From Bacillus sp. 103mf (GTDB taxonomy: Bacteria > Bacillota > Bacilli > Bacillales > Bacillaceae_G), in the NCBI RefSeq assembly GCF_900116295.1, contig NZ_FPAF01000005.1, positions 62,001 to 126,000 on the forward strand: a DNA stretch of 64,000 bases, read 5' to 3'. The stretch's first letter is position 1; each line of letters opens with the position of its first letter. Shown here piece after piece: positions 8,453-17,423 of the stretch. A program made the translations under genes and the position numbers. Under the pieces are notes generated by a model. The model made no database searches. It worked only from the letters and a program-made list of their open reading frames with translations, and was not told the origin of the DNA.

Positions 8453-9406
8453 GTGATTCGATTTGAACACGTTTCAAAAACGTTTGATGATAAAACAAAG
8501 GTGGTAGATTCTCTAGAGCTAGAGATTCGTAAAGGAGAATTTTTTGTTTTGATTGGTCCGAGTGGATGTGGAAAAACAACGACAATGAAAATGATCAATC
8601 GATTAATTGAAACAACAGAAGGTTCAATTTTTATTGATGGGAAGAATATTCGGGATTATAACATTCATGAATTACGATGGGATATTGGATATGTATTGCA
8701 ACAAATTGCGCTATTTCCGCATATGACAATTGCAGAAAACATTGCGGTTGTACCAGAAATGCGCAAATGGAGTAAAGCGAAAATTCAAAAGCGTGTTGAT
8801 GAATTATTAGAAATGGTTGGTTTAGATCCTGATACATATAGGGGACGTATGCCAGATGAATTATCTGGCGGTCAAAAGCAGCGCGTTGGTGTTGTGCGAG
8901 CGCTTGCGGCCAATCCGAAAATTGTTTTAATGGATGAACCGTTTAGTGCGCTTGACCCTTTAAGCCGTGAGCAGCTGCAGCGTGATTTAGTAGACTTACA
9001 AAAAAAGATTCAAAAAACAATTGTTTTCGTAACTCATGATATGCAAGAAGCATTAGCACTTGGTGATCGTATTTGTATAATGAAAGATGGAAAAGTTGTC
9101 CAACTTGATACGCCAGAAGTAATTTTACAAAACCCCGCAAATACATTTGTAGAAGAATTTATTGGGAGACCACGATTATCTTGGTATGATCATAGAAAAG
9201 TAGAAGATATAGTATCAATATTAGTACAAGAAGGAAAACAAGGTGATGGTAATCCACTTTCGACTGAAGCTTCCTTGCAGGACGCTTTACTTCGTTTAGA
9301 ACGCGAAAAAGAAATACCAATCGAACAAAACGGTACATACATTGGTACATTAACAAGTCAACATATCGTTCAATATATAGTAGAGCAAATGAAAGTGAGG
9401 GGATAG
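8453..9406 (+). CDS. opuFA: Compatible-solute ABC transporter ATP-binding subunit (OpuF/BusA type)
   Basis: This 317-residue ATPase powers uptake of glycine betaine or related osmolytes. Walker A (GPSGCGKTT), the signature LSGGQKQRVGVVRAL, Walker B (IVLMDEPFSALDPL) and the switch His in VFVTHDM are intact. The C-terminal part (PIEQNGTYIGTLTSQHIVQYI) looks like a CBS module, known in this family to sense ionic strength. I chose GTG 8453 because AAGGAG ends 8 bases upstream; GTG 8447 lies too close. The next gene starts 4 bases after the stop. The opuF name is by architecture of the pair. Confidence 0.88.
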   Translation: MIRFEHVSKTFDDKTKVVDSLELEIRKGEFFVLIGPSGCGKTTTMKMINRLIETTEGSIFIDGKNIRDYNIHELRWDIGYVLQQIALFPHMTIAENIAVVPEMRKWSKAKIQKRVDELLEMVGLDPDTYRGRMPDELSGGQKQRVGVVRALAANPKIVLMDEPFSALDPLSREQLQRDLVDLQKKIQKTIVFVTHDMQEALALGDRICIMKDGKVVQLDTPEVILQNPANTFVEEFIGRPRLSWYDHRKVEDIVSILVQEGKQGDGNPLSTEASLQDALLRLEREKEIPIEQNGTYIGTLTSQHIVQYIVEQMKVRG

Positions 9407-9409
9407 ACA

Positions 9410-10921
9410 GTGACATCCTTTTTACAAACGATACAAGAGCGTAAACAAGAACTGTTAAGTGCCCTTTTGGAACATTTGCAAATTTCGTTGATTGCTTTAT
9501 TTTTCGCAATTCTTATCGCAGTGCCGCTTGGAATTTTGTTAACAAGAAAAGAGCGTATTGCTGAATGGGTAATTGGTACTTCTGCTGTAATGCAAACGAT
9601 TCCTTCTTTAGCACTTCTTGGGTTATTAATTCCGTTAGTTGGTATCGGAAAGGTTCCAGCTATAATCGCCCTTGTGATTTATGCACTGCTTCCTATTTTA
9701 AGAAATACATATACGGGGATACGTGAACTAGATCCATCGCTTATTGAGGCAGCAAAAGCGATGGGAATGAACAATTGGAGACGTTTATGGAAGGTAGAAA
9801 TACCACTTGCTTGGCCTATTATTATGGCAGGAATTCGGACGGCAATGGTATTAATTGTTGGTACGGCGACATTAGCTGCTTTAATTGGAGCAGGAGGGTT
9901 AGGAAAGCTTATTCTGCTTGGAATTGATCGAAATGACCATGCTCTTATTATATTAGGGGCTATTCCAGCTGCATTATTAGCACTATTCTTTGATGGTGTG
10001 CTACGCATGACCTTGCATGTAAGACGTTCACCGAGACGAACAATAGTTGCAGCAGTTGCTGCATTTGGAATCATCATCGCACCTTTTCTTTGGAGTGTGC
10101 AGAAGAAAGATATCGTAATTGCTGGTAAGCTTGGTTCAGAACCGGAAATTTTAATTCAGATGTATAAACAATTAATCGAACAGGATACTGATTTAAAAGT
10201 AGAGGTAAAACCAGGATTCGGAAAAACATCTTTTATATTTGAAGCGCTAAAATCTAAAGAAATCGATATTTATCCGGAATTTTCAGGAACGGCCTTATCA
10301 ACTTTCGTAAAAGAAGCACCAAAAAGTACAGATCGTCAAGAAGTATATGAGCAGGCACGAAATGGGATGGAGCAGAAATTTAATATGAAGCTGTTAAAGC
10401 CAATGCAGTATAACAACACGTACGCATTAGCAGTACCAAAACAAATAGCGAAGCAGTATAACATCAAGACAATTTCTGATTTGAAAAATGTTTCTTCTGA
10501 AATGAAAGCTGGCTTTACACTTGAGTTTGCAGATCGTGAAGATGGATATAAAGGAATACAAACACTATATAATATACAGTTTCCTCATTTAAAAACAATG
10601 GAACCGAAGCTGCGTTATAGTGCAATTCAATCTGGTGATGTGAATGTCATTGATGCTTATTCAACAGACAGTGAATTACAGCAATACGGTCTACAAGTAT
10701 TAGAAGATGATAAAGGGCTGTTTCCACCATATCAAGGAGCGCCATTAGTACGTGAAGAAACGTTAAAGGAATATCCAGAAATTGAAAAATCATTAAATAA
10801 ACTTGCGGGGAAAATTACTGACGAAGAAATGCGTAACATGAATTATGAAGTGAACGTAGAAGGTAAAGCAGCAGAGAATGTAGCAAAAGAATTTTTACAA
10901 AAAGAAGGACTATTAAAATAG
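9410..10921 (+). CDS. opuFB: Fused permease and substrate-binding subunit of the osmolyte ABC transporter
   Basis: This 503-residue fusion has a permease half (about residues 1-215) with several membrane helices and the EAA-like loop EAAKAMGMNNWRRLWKVEIP. It is followed by a type II binding domain (about 230-503) beginning KKDIVIAGKLGSEPEILIQM, held outside the cell by the last helix. This two-protein layout is known for Lactococcus BusA and Bacillus OpuF, whereas OpuA and OpuC use separate binding proteins. The GTG start follows GTGAGGGG. The TAG stop is completed by the first base of a type C repeat. Confidence 0.87.
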   Translation: MTSFLQTIQERKQELLSALLEHLQISLIALFFAILIAVPLGILLTRKERIAEWVIGTSAVMQTIPSLALLGLLIPLVGIGKVPAIIALVIYALLPILRNTYTGIRELDPSLIEAAKAMGMNNWRRLWKVEIPLAWPIIMAGIRTAMVLIVGTATLAALIGAGGLGKLILLGIDRNDHALIILGAIPAALLALFFDGVLRMTLHVRRSPRRTIVAAVAAFGIIIAPFLWSVQKKDIVIAGKLGSEPEILIQMYKQLIEQDTDLKVEVKPGFGKTSFIFEALKSKEIDIYPEFSGTALSTFVKEAPKSTDRQEVYEQARNGMEQKFNMKLLKPMQYNNTYALAVPKQIAKQYNIKTISDLKNVSSEMKAGFTLEFADREDGYKGIQTLYNIQFPHLKTMEPKLRYSAIQSGDVNVIDAYSTDSELQQYGLQVLEDDKGLFPPYQGAPLVREETLKEYPEIEKSLNKLAGKITDEEMRNMNYEVNVEGKAAENVAKEFLQKEGLLK

Positions 10922-11077
10922 ATGAAGTGAAACTTCCATCAGAGAGGGTTTTATCACCCTCTGATGGAAACCTCGTCCAATTGGGCGCATAGCGGCAGTT
11001 ATCCATCATCTATCTTCTTCGGACTCCTCACAATCTTGAGGGCGGGATTTTACTGCTCACAAATAGCAGGATAAAAT
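10921..11077 (+). repeat. Interspersed structured repeat, type C, copy 1
   Basis: It begins GATGAAGTGAAACTTCC, includes a hairpin built from CCATCAGAG and CTCTGATGG, then CAATTGGGCGCAT and ends near AAATAGCAGGATAAAAT. Related copies lie at 16885, 22014, 27200, 34247 (remnant) and 54987. It starts at the last base of the opuFB stop codon. Confidence 0.75.
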
Positions 11078-11092
11078 TTACAGATGTAACAT

Positions 11093-11129
11093 AAAAAAAG
11101 TCGTTTATATAAAAATAAACGACTTTTTT
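11093..11129. terminator. Intrinsic terminator
   Basis: AAAAAGTCGTTTAT pairs with ATAAACGACTTTTT and is followed by T residues. It lies after the repeat and would end the opuF transcript. A second hairpin with a TTCG loop (ATACTTTTT/AAAAAGTAT) follows at 11140-11161. Confidence 0.85.
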
Positions 11130-11321
11130 ATGCATACTTATACTTTTTTTCGAAAAAGTATTCCATTTTTGCTCATTTTCTTTTAGAATAGGTAATGTTT
11201 TTCTGAAAGAATATAAAGTGATACAGTTCGTCATTTTCAGGGTACGTATTTTTTATATAAATAACTCATAATATGAATGCCTGGTGGAACGGAATGAACA
11301 CATCAAGAAATTGCAGACGGG

Positions 11322-12737
11322 GTGATACCAATAGAAAAGAAATTAGGATTTTTTCCATTAATCGCACTTGTAGTAGGAACAATGGTTGGAGGCGGGGTGT
11401 TTAGTTTACCGCACGATTTAGCAGCAGGAGCAAACAGCGGTGCTACCTTAATTGGTTGGTGCATTACAGCTTTAGGAATGATTCCGCTTGCTCTTGTATA
11501 TCAATCATTAGCACATCGAAAGCCAGAGCTTGAGGGTGGCATTTATAGTTATGCACGCGCTGGTTTTGGAGAATATATTGGATTTAACAGCGCATGGGGA
11601 TATTGGATTGCTGGAATATTAGGTAATGTTGCAACAATTATGTTGTTATTTAACTCATTAGCATATTTTTTCCCGATTTTTAAAGGTGGTAATAATGTTC
11701 CATCTATTGTCGGTGCATCACTTTTATTGTGGACACTTCATTTTCTTATATTACTTGGAATTCGTGAAGCTTCGATTATGAATTTTATTGCGACAATTGG
11801 TAAGCTTGTCCCAATTGTATTATTTATTGTGATTATGGTTACTGCGTTTCGATGGGATACATTTACGCATGACTTTTGGGGAAAAGCTCCGGTTTCATTA
11901 TCTTCTGTACTTGGACAAGTTAAAAATACGATGCTTATTACGCTTTGGGTATTTATTGGCGTAGAAGGGGCAGTCGTTTTATCGGGCCGAGCAAAACATA
12001 GCCGTGATGTCGGAAAAGCAACTGTATTCGGTTTACTGTTAGTAATGGGCATTTATATTTTAATTTCTGTTTTATCACTAGGGGTAATGTCACGAGAGGA
12101 ATTAGCGGCACTTGAAACACCGTCAATGGGACATGTATTAGAGCATGTCGTTGGTTCATGGGGCGCATTTGTTATTAACTTAGGATTAATCGCCTCGCTT
12201 ATTGGTACATTAATTGGTTGGTTTTTACTTGTTTCGGAAATTTCTCACGTTGCTGGAAAAGACGGCGTATTTCCGAAGGTCTTTACGAAAACGAATAAAA
12301 ATCATACACCACATATGGCATTATGGATTTCAAACTGTGTTGCCCAAACATTATTTATTATTGTGTTATTTTCAGCATCCACATATCAGATCATGTATTT
12401 TATTGCATCAACATCAATTTTACTCCCATATGTATTTTCAGCACTATATCAGTTGAAATTAGTGATTACAAAAGCATATGAAGGAAACAGGTGGAAAGAT
12501 GGGATACTTGCTTCTATGGCATCTGTATATGGAGTTTGGCTCGTATATGCAGCCGGATTGAAAAATTTATTACTTGTTTCTTTAGTTTATGGCATCGGAC
12601 TTATTGTGTATGTCGCTGCAAGAAAAGAGCAAGGAAATCGCTGTTTTACTCGCGCTGAACAATATGTGATGATTATCATTTTACTTGCAGCAGGTACTTC
12701 TATTTATATGCTGGTTACTGGAAAGATTGGAATGTAA
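11322..12737 (+). CDS. Basic amino-acid/polyamine antiporter (APC superfamily, ArcD-like)
   Basis: This 471-residue membrane protein has about 12-13 hydrophobic segments. The N-terminal PLIALVVGTMVGGGVFSLP is the conserved APC helix-1 motif, with the helix break typical of arginine:ornithine-type antiporters. No arc genes flank it, so it is a stand-alone carrier and the substrate is uncertain (arginine, ornithine, lysine or agmatine). The GTG start has only a weak upstream site (ACGGGG), and an in-frame TGA upstream rules out a longer protein. A terminator follows. Confidence 0.82.
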   Translation: MIPIEKKLGFFPLIALVVGTMVGGGVFSLPHDLAAGANSGATLIGWCITALGMIPLALVYQSLAHRKPELEGGIYSYARAGFGEYIGFNSAWGYWIAGILGNVATIMLLFNSLAYFFPIFKGGNNVPSIVGASLLLWTLHFLILLGIREASIMNFIATIGKLVPIVLFIVIMVTAFRWDTFTHDFWGKAPVSLSSVLGQVKNTMLITLWVFIGVEGAVVLSGRAKHSRDVGKATVFGLLLVMGIYILISVLSLGVMSREELAALETPSMGHVLEHVVGSWGAFVINLGLIASLIGTLIGWFLLVSEISHVAGKDGVFPKVFTKTNKNHTPHMALWISNCVAQTLFIIVLFSASTYQIMYFIASTSILLPYVFSALYQLKLVITKAYEGNRWKDGILASMASVYGVWLVYAAGLKNLLLVSLVYGIGLIVYVAARKEQGNRCFTRAEQYVMIIILLAAGTSIYMLVTGKIGM

Positions 12738-12751
12738 AGATATCAATATAC

Positions 12752-12796
12752 AAAAAAGGATTTATGCTACAGTGTCGGCATAGATCCTTTTTTTTA
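12752..12796 (+). terminator. Intrinsic terminator
   Basis: AAAAAAGGAT-TATGC pairs with GCAT-ATCCTTTTTT and is followed by a T run, directly after the antiporter gene. Confidence 0.85.
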
Positions 12797-12885
12797 TGGG
12801 TGAACAAGATTTCTTGCGTGGTTAGCAGGAATTTTTAGGGATTAACAGAATATATAGTTTTAAGAATGTGTAGGAGGGGATTGTT

Positions 12886-13146
12886 ATGGAAGAAAAGGAA
12901 AAATTGATGCGGATTGTAGAGTTAGCACAAGATGTTCGGAAATTATTAGTGCAAGAAGCGTTCTTTAATCGAAATCCCGAACTGCGCGGAGCGGTAGAAA
13001 ATTTAGCGTGTTCTGTAGAGGTTTTAGCTAATATGCATGTACACGAAGATAAGAATGCAGAAGATACATTACGTTATGTATTAGCGAAAATGAAGATTGC
13101 TCACAATGCAATTTCTCACGAAAAAGAAGACTTTCATTTAACCTGA
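12886..13146 (+). CDS. Conserved small hypothetical protein (86 aa)
   Basis: This 86-residue protein is acidic and mainly helical by composition, with no membrane segment or Cys pair. I do not recognise a family. A very strong AGGAGGGG site precedes the ATG, and a terminator overlaps the stop codon, so it is a real single-gene unit. It lies just upstream of the McrB-like operon but is separated from it by that terminator. Confidence 0.7.
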   Translation: MEEKEKLMRIVELAQDVRKLLVQEAFFNRNPELRGAVENLACSVEVLANMHVHEDKNAEDTLRYVLAKMKIAHNAISHEKEDFHLT

Positions 13147-13166
13147 CAATAAGTGTCAGGTTTTTT
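13141..13166 (+). terminator. Intrinsic terminator overlapping the stop codon
   Basis: ACCTGACA/TGTCAGGT with a 5-base loop is followed by six T. The TGA stop of the preceding gene lies inside the left arm. Confidence 0.9.
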
Positions 13167-13230
13167 GTTTCTAGTTTGCTTTTATTATTCATACAATGAT
13201 AAAAGCATTGAAAAAAAGAAGGTGAGCGAG

Positions 13231-15042
13231 ATGAAACTCGAGAAAGCTCTTCACCCAAGTTTTGTAAAGAGATTACAGCATATGCGTTTTGTTGGGAAAT
13301 TTGCAGAAGAGCCAAAGAAGAAAGGATCATTTTTTGTCGTTTGTCTTTCGCCAATTCCAAACATAATTGAAGCGGCTTTTGGAGAAGATTCTTATATATT
13401 TGAGGGTTTATATAAAAATAAACAAAATGAAAAATTTTTCGCAAGTATAAAAGAAGGAAAACGAGAAAAACAATTGTTGTTATTCCGACTTTCTTATATG
13501 GAGAACACTTTATATGTAGAATTAATAGATGCTGAAGAACGAGAAATTGCAAACTCCTATAAAATGATTCCTTCGCCTAAACTATCAGTCACAAAAGCGA
13601 GAGAAGTGTTTGAAAGAAAACTCGAGAAAGGATATGTTTCATTTCTAGTGCCCAAATTTCCACATGATTTTGGTACGCCAGGGTTGTTATGGTATGAAGG
13701 GCGGATATATGGAAATGTATCTTTAAAACCTTCTATTAGTGCCATTACATATCGAGAACAGAGGCGGGATGTTCGTTACCTCGATGTGGATGATTGGATG
13801 CAGTATGCCGATATGAATGTAGAGAATAGTTTGTTTTTTGTGCGAACAGAAGTATATGAGCAATTAGAAAAACAAATAAAAGAGAATGGAAAACAAATTG
13901 AAATCAGCGATACACGTAAACAAGAAAAGGGAAATGAATGGAATGAACGTGAGTATTCTTTTATACAATGCGTAAAGCAAATTATCGCAGAAAAAGAATT
14001 ATATATTGATGAAAGTGATATTTACAATTTTCATATTTGTGTAAAGACAAATTTATTGACAATAGTAGGTGGTATGCCTGGAATCGGAAAATCACAGTTT
14101 GTGCAAGCCTATGCAGAAGCGCTCGGATTAACGTTTGGGAAAGATTTCATTTGGATTCCTGTGTCACCATCTTATCAAGAGCCTCATGATGTATTAGGTT
14201 ATCTTCATTCAAATGGAACGTATATGGAAAGTGAGACAAAACTTGTTCGAACATTGTTAGATGCTGCTGAAAATCCAAATCAATTATATATGATTGTATT
14301 TGATGAAATGAACTTGTCATATATTGAGCATTGGTTTACTCCTTTTCTATCACTCTTGCAGCTAGATCGAAAAAACCGTATTTTAACTTTATATGCGGCT
14401 AGTAATGAAAAAGAACAGGATGTACCACCGCAAATAGAAATTGGTGATAATGTCATTTTTATTGGTACAGTTAATTTTGATGAAACAACAAAGGAGCTAT
14501 CTGACCGTTTATTAGACCGTGTAAATGTTGTATTCCTTCAAAAAATTCCATTCTGTGAGATGAGTATGGTTGAGAGAAAGATGATAAATATTCCGTTTTC
14601 ATTATCTGTTTCAGCCTTAGAATTTCGAATGAACTGGGTTCATCACAAGGCAATGCTTGATGTGTTTACAGAAGAAGAATTGGAGTTATTAGATAAAGTG
14701 CATCAGCTGTTATTTCTTCACGATGCTTCAAAAGGAATTTCTTTTCGCGTTGCGTCGGCAATTGCATCTTATTTGCAAAATATCCCATATGATGAAGGGA
14801 GATCTTTGTTAATAGGTCGTGAAGAAGCATTTGATTTACAAATAAAACAACGTATTTTAACGAAGTTACGTGGTACAGAAGCGACAATGAGGGCATTGCT
14901 TCGTGAAGAGGGGAAGAAAGAGATGTCTCTTGTACAACTATTACAATCATCACTTGCAAATCGTGTATCAACTTTTGAACACTCACTGCTGTATATGAAA
15001 CAAAAACAGCGAGAGTTGGAGCTGTATGGATATGTTAAATGA
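13231..15042 (+). CDS. McrB-like AAA+ ATPase of a restriction-like pair
   Basis: The protein has 603 residues. Residues 1-240 form a unique N-terminal region of unknown fold, which in McrB-type proteins recognises the target. The AAA+ domain follows: Walker A GGMPGIGKS at 280-288, Walker B with Asp358-Glu359 in VFDEMNL, a sensor Asn415 in GTVNFDE, and Arg-rich DRLLDRVN after it. This is the McrB/dynein-clade layout, which drives a partner nuclease. ATG 13231 follows AAGGTGAG; a longer frame from 13153 overlaps the terminator and is rejected. The next gene overlaps its stop by 17 bases. Confidence 0.75.
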   Translation: MKLEKALHPSFVKRLQHMRFVGKFAEEPKKKGSFFVVCLSPIPNIIEAAFGEDSYIFEGLYKNKQNEKFFASIKEGKREKQLLLFRLSYMENTLYVELIDAEEREIANSYKMIPSPKLSVTKAREVFERKLEKGYVSFLVPKFPHDFGTPGLLWYEGRIYGNVSLKPSISAITYREQRRDVRYLDVDDWMQYADMNVENSLFFVRTEVYEQLEKQIKENGKQIEISDTRKQEKGNEWNEREYSFIQCVKQIIAEKELYIDESDIYNFHICVKTNLLTIVGGMPGIGKSQFVQAYAEALGLTFGKDFIWIPVSPSYQEPHDVLGYLHSNGTYMESETKLVRTLLDAAENPNQLYMIVFDEMNLSYIEHWFTPFLSLLQLDRKNRILTLYAASNEKEQDVPPQIEIGDNVIFIGTVNFDETTKELSDRLLDRVNVVFLQKIPFCEMSMVERKMINIPFSLSVSALEFRMNWVHHKAMLDVFTEEELELLDKVHQLLFLHDASKGISFRVASAIASYLQNIPYDEGRSLLIGREEAFDLQIKQRILTKLRGTEATMRALLREEGKKEMSLVQLLQSSLANRVSTFEHSLLYMKQKQRELELYGYVK

Positions 15043-16882
15043 AGGTACGTATGAAACAGAAATCATAGAGACAGGGGAGAGACTTCCCTTTGTATTGAAA
15101 GTGATAGTAGGAGCAGAAGAGAAGGGGGAGCATATTGTATTAAATAAACTTTGTGTTTCGCCAGTTACGATTTCTTCATGTGTGTACAAAGTACAAGAAT
15201 TAAAACCGCTTCGGCTACATATACAATCAAGGTACCCAATAAAGATTACGTTCATTTGGAATAAAGTATATGAAGGACAAAAGCAACATATGGAATGGAA
15301 ATATGAACTGCATGAAAAGCAACGTACTGTTTTACTATATGAGCATGGAAAAACGGATTATTTATATCCATGGCGCTGCGGTGTATATCACTTTGAAGTG
15401 CAGGTTGGAGAAGAGGTGTTTTACGGGGCATTTCAAATCGTTCCGAAAAATTTTTTTGATGATCAACTAGAGTTAATTCAGCAATATGTAAAGTCTGTAC
15501 TAGGTGAAATCATTTTAGATCGTGGATATTATAAAAAGACATTTGTTACGTTTGCAGATATTGAAGATTATTCATATATGCGTATGCTCCGTATGTTGCC
15601 GCAAAAAATGAAAAAAGTAAAGCAGTTATATTATGAAATGCAGCAAAAGAAATTTTTTGAACAAGAACATATATGGGAAATAAAAGAGAGAAAACCCACA
15701 AGAAAGAGCGCCATTATACATGAGAAAAAACCGTATGCAAAATGGTATAATCGCCGCTTTACAGAGCAAGAGCATTGTAAAGAAAATGGTTATGTAAAAT
15801 ATAAAACGAAGTTGTTTTATAATAAACTATTAGAAATTGATTTATTTTTGCGCGAAATTATTCAGAAACTAGAGCGGGCACAGCAAACACGAAGAGAAGA
15901 GAAAAAAGCAGTGTATACCATTTTACAAATGATTGAGCGAAATGGCTCTGTGACTGAGCGAGACAAACAAAAATATGGCAACATTCATTTGTTAAAAGAC
16001 ACTGATTTGCGCAAAATTGCGATGAAAATTCAAGAATATAAAGTGTTATATACCATTTTGCAAAGTACACTTACGTATTTTTCACATCTTTTATACACAC
16101 CATTTTGGAGAGGGGTTCAGGAAGAAGTTACACTTACAACACATTCACTTCCTCCTTTATATCATCAGCTATTACGTCAACTTGAATTTTTACCGCAGCA
16201 CAATGAATTAGAACCATCGTTTTTATTTGTTTATAAGCCGACATTTTTAATTTATGAGTATTATGCATATTTTACTATTGTGGAAATTTTACAGGAGATT
16301 GGTTTTAACGATGCTCCGTCAATTGCAGAACAAATTCAATCGTATTTTTATTTAGATGGTTTACAAGATGGAACAACAATTGTGTTAGAAAACGAAGAGT
16401 TGCAGCTGCATGTGGCATTCAATGATTTAATTGAAATACATCCGCTTATTGCGCTCAGTAAACAGAGTCATTTTTATAATGGAGAAGATACCAAAAAACC
16501 GGATATTCGTATTGATTGTTATAAGCGAGGAGAAACTGCCTATATATATCAATCATCTATTATTATTGAAGTGAAATATAGTCCGATGTATAACATTTTT
16601 CAGCCAGTTGGAAATACGAAAGCAACCGAGCAGATGTACAAATATTGGTCAATTAAATATGTAGAAGAGCAGAATGGAAAACGATTATTTCACCGCCGTG
16701 CAATTTATGAAGTTATATGTGTATATCCAGGCAGTAATATGCATGCCAAAAAAATTGAAGCAGGTTGCGGTATATTTTTACAATTGTATCCGTATAAAAC
16801 AAAAAAAGGTGAAGAGAGGCTAGCGGGGAAAAAAGAATTAGTGAATATTTTTCAGGGGTGGTTGGCGGGGATAAGGAAATAA
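15026..16882 (+). CDS. DUF2357 protein with PD-(D/E)xK nuclease domain (McrC-like)
   Basis: The protein has 618 residues. The N-terminal about 150 residues look like the beta-rich DUF2357 region, a long basic helical middle follows (about 170-400), and the C-terminus has a restriction-type nuclease core. Asp493 sits in KPDIRID and Glu515-Val-Lys517 in IIIEVKYSP, giving the D-(E)xK catalytic set. DUF2357-PD-(D/E)xK proteins are the nuclease partners of McrB-like ATPases in type IV restriction-like systems. Start is ATG 15026 or 15032, after TTGGAG. The overlap with the ATPase gene implies coupled translation and complex formation. Confidence 0.72.
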   Translation: MDMLNEGTYETEIIETGERLPFVLKVIVGAEEKGEHIVLNKLCVSPVTISSCVYKVQELKPLRLHIQSRYPIKITFIWNKVYEGQKQHMEWKYELHEKQRTVLLYEHGKTDYLYPWRCGVYHFEVQVGEEVFYGAFQIVPKNFFDDQLELIQQYVKSVLGEIILDRGYYKKTFVTFADIEDYSYMRMLRMLPQKMKKVKQLYYEMQQKKFFEQEHIWEIKERKPTRKSAIIHEKKPYAKWYNRRFTEQEHCKENGYVKYKTKLFYNKLLEIDLFLREIIQKLERAQQTRREEKKAVYTILQMIERNGSVTERDKQKYGNIHLLKDTDLRKIAMKIQEYKVLYTILQSTLTYFSHLLYTPFWRGVQEEVTLTTHSLPPLYHQLLRQLEFLPQHNELEPSFLFVYKPTFLIYEYYAYFTIVEILQEIGFNDAPSIAEQIQSYFYLDGLQDGTTIVLENEELQLHVAFNDLIEIHPLIALSKQSHFYNGEDTKKPDIRIDCYKRGETAYIYQSSIIIEVKYSPMYNIFQPVGNTKATEQMYKYWSIKYVEEQNGKRLFHRRAIYEVICVYPGSNMHAKKIEAGCGIFLQLYPYKTKKGEERLAGKKELVNIFQGWLAGIRK

Positions 16883-16884
16883 TG

Positions 16885-17165
16885 TGTTATCCCGCTATTT
16901 TGGGGCAGTAATACTCCCACTTCAAAATTTAGCGAAAGCATTGTCCAGCTCTAGCGGCTAGAATCTCCGGTCGTTTCGCCCCCTCGAACGAGGCAAAAAG
17001 CGCCTCTCTGTCAGTGGCGTGGGCGTCCTGCGATTCTGGGCGAGCCGCTTCCGCTTTTCTAAAGAAGTTAGGTGGGAGATAAACTGCTGGCATGCGCCCG
17101 ATTGGGAGGGCTAATAATCAGTGGGGGATGAACAAAACCCCCACTGATTAAAGTTTCACTTTATC
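16885..17165 (-). repeat. Type C repeat, copy 2 (minus), interrupted by a 121-bp cassette
   Basis: Read on the minus strand it starts GATAAAGTGAAAC and contains the hairpin CAGTGGGGG...CCCCCACTG, then GGGCGCATGCCAGCAG. The copy is split: bases 16940-17060 are a type B cassette also found inside type A repeats, with AGCGGCT/AGCCGCT ends and a GAGGC-GCCTC hairpin. The same position is unoccupied in copy 3 at 22014. It fills most of the gap after the nuclease gene. Confidence 0.75.
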
Positions 17166-17423
17166 TTATCCCCCTAATGGTCAGTTTTTCTTTTGAATTT
17201 TGAGGGGAGGAAGGTATCTTACAAAATGTAACATGTTTTTTATGAATATTGTTATGTATATATGGAATTTTTGTATAAATATAAAAATAATACAGGAATC
17301 ATCATTTATATATGGAAACTATAAATGAAAAAACAATTTTTCTTGCATAGCATGTTTCCTTTTTATATGATAGGTGATGAAAGCGCTAACAAAAGTAAAG
17401 GGTGATGGGAAAGGCGGGGTAGT
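17166..17423. other. AT-rich leader region of the GNAT gene
   Basis: No gene is visible. The stretch is strongly AT-rich with several ATATATGG runs and carries the cre site listed separately. Confidence 0.4.
17378..17391 (+). promoter_or_regulatory. Catabolite-responsive element (cre)
   Basis: TGAAAGCGCTAACA matches the CcpA consensus TGWAANCGNTNWCA at every defined position. It lies 33 bases upstream of the GNAT start codon, a position typical of roadblock or promoter-overlap repression. The match is by eye. Confidence 0.6.

Noticed and set aside
13153-13230. N-terminal extension of the McrB-like protein (26 residues)
   Set aside because: It overlaps the T run of a terminator and has no ribosome site; ATG 13231 has AAGGTGAG at good spacing.
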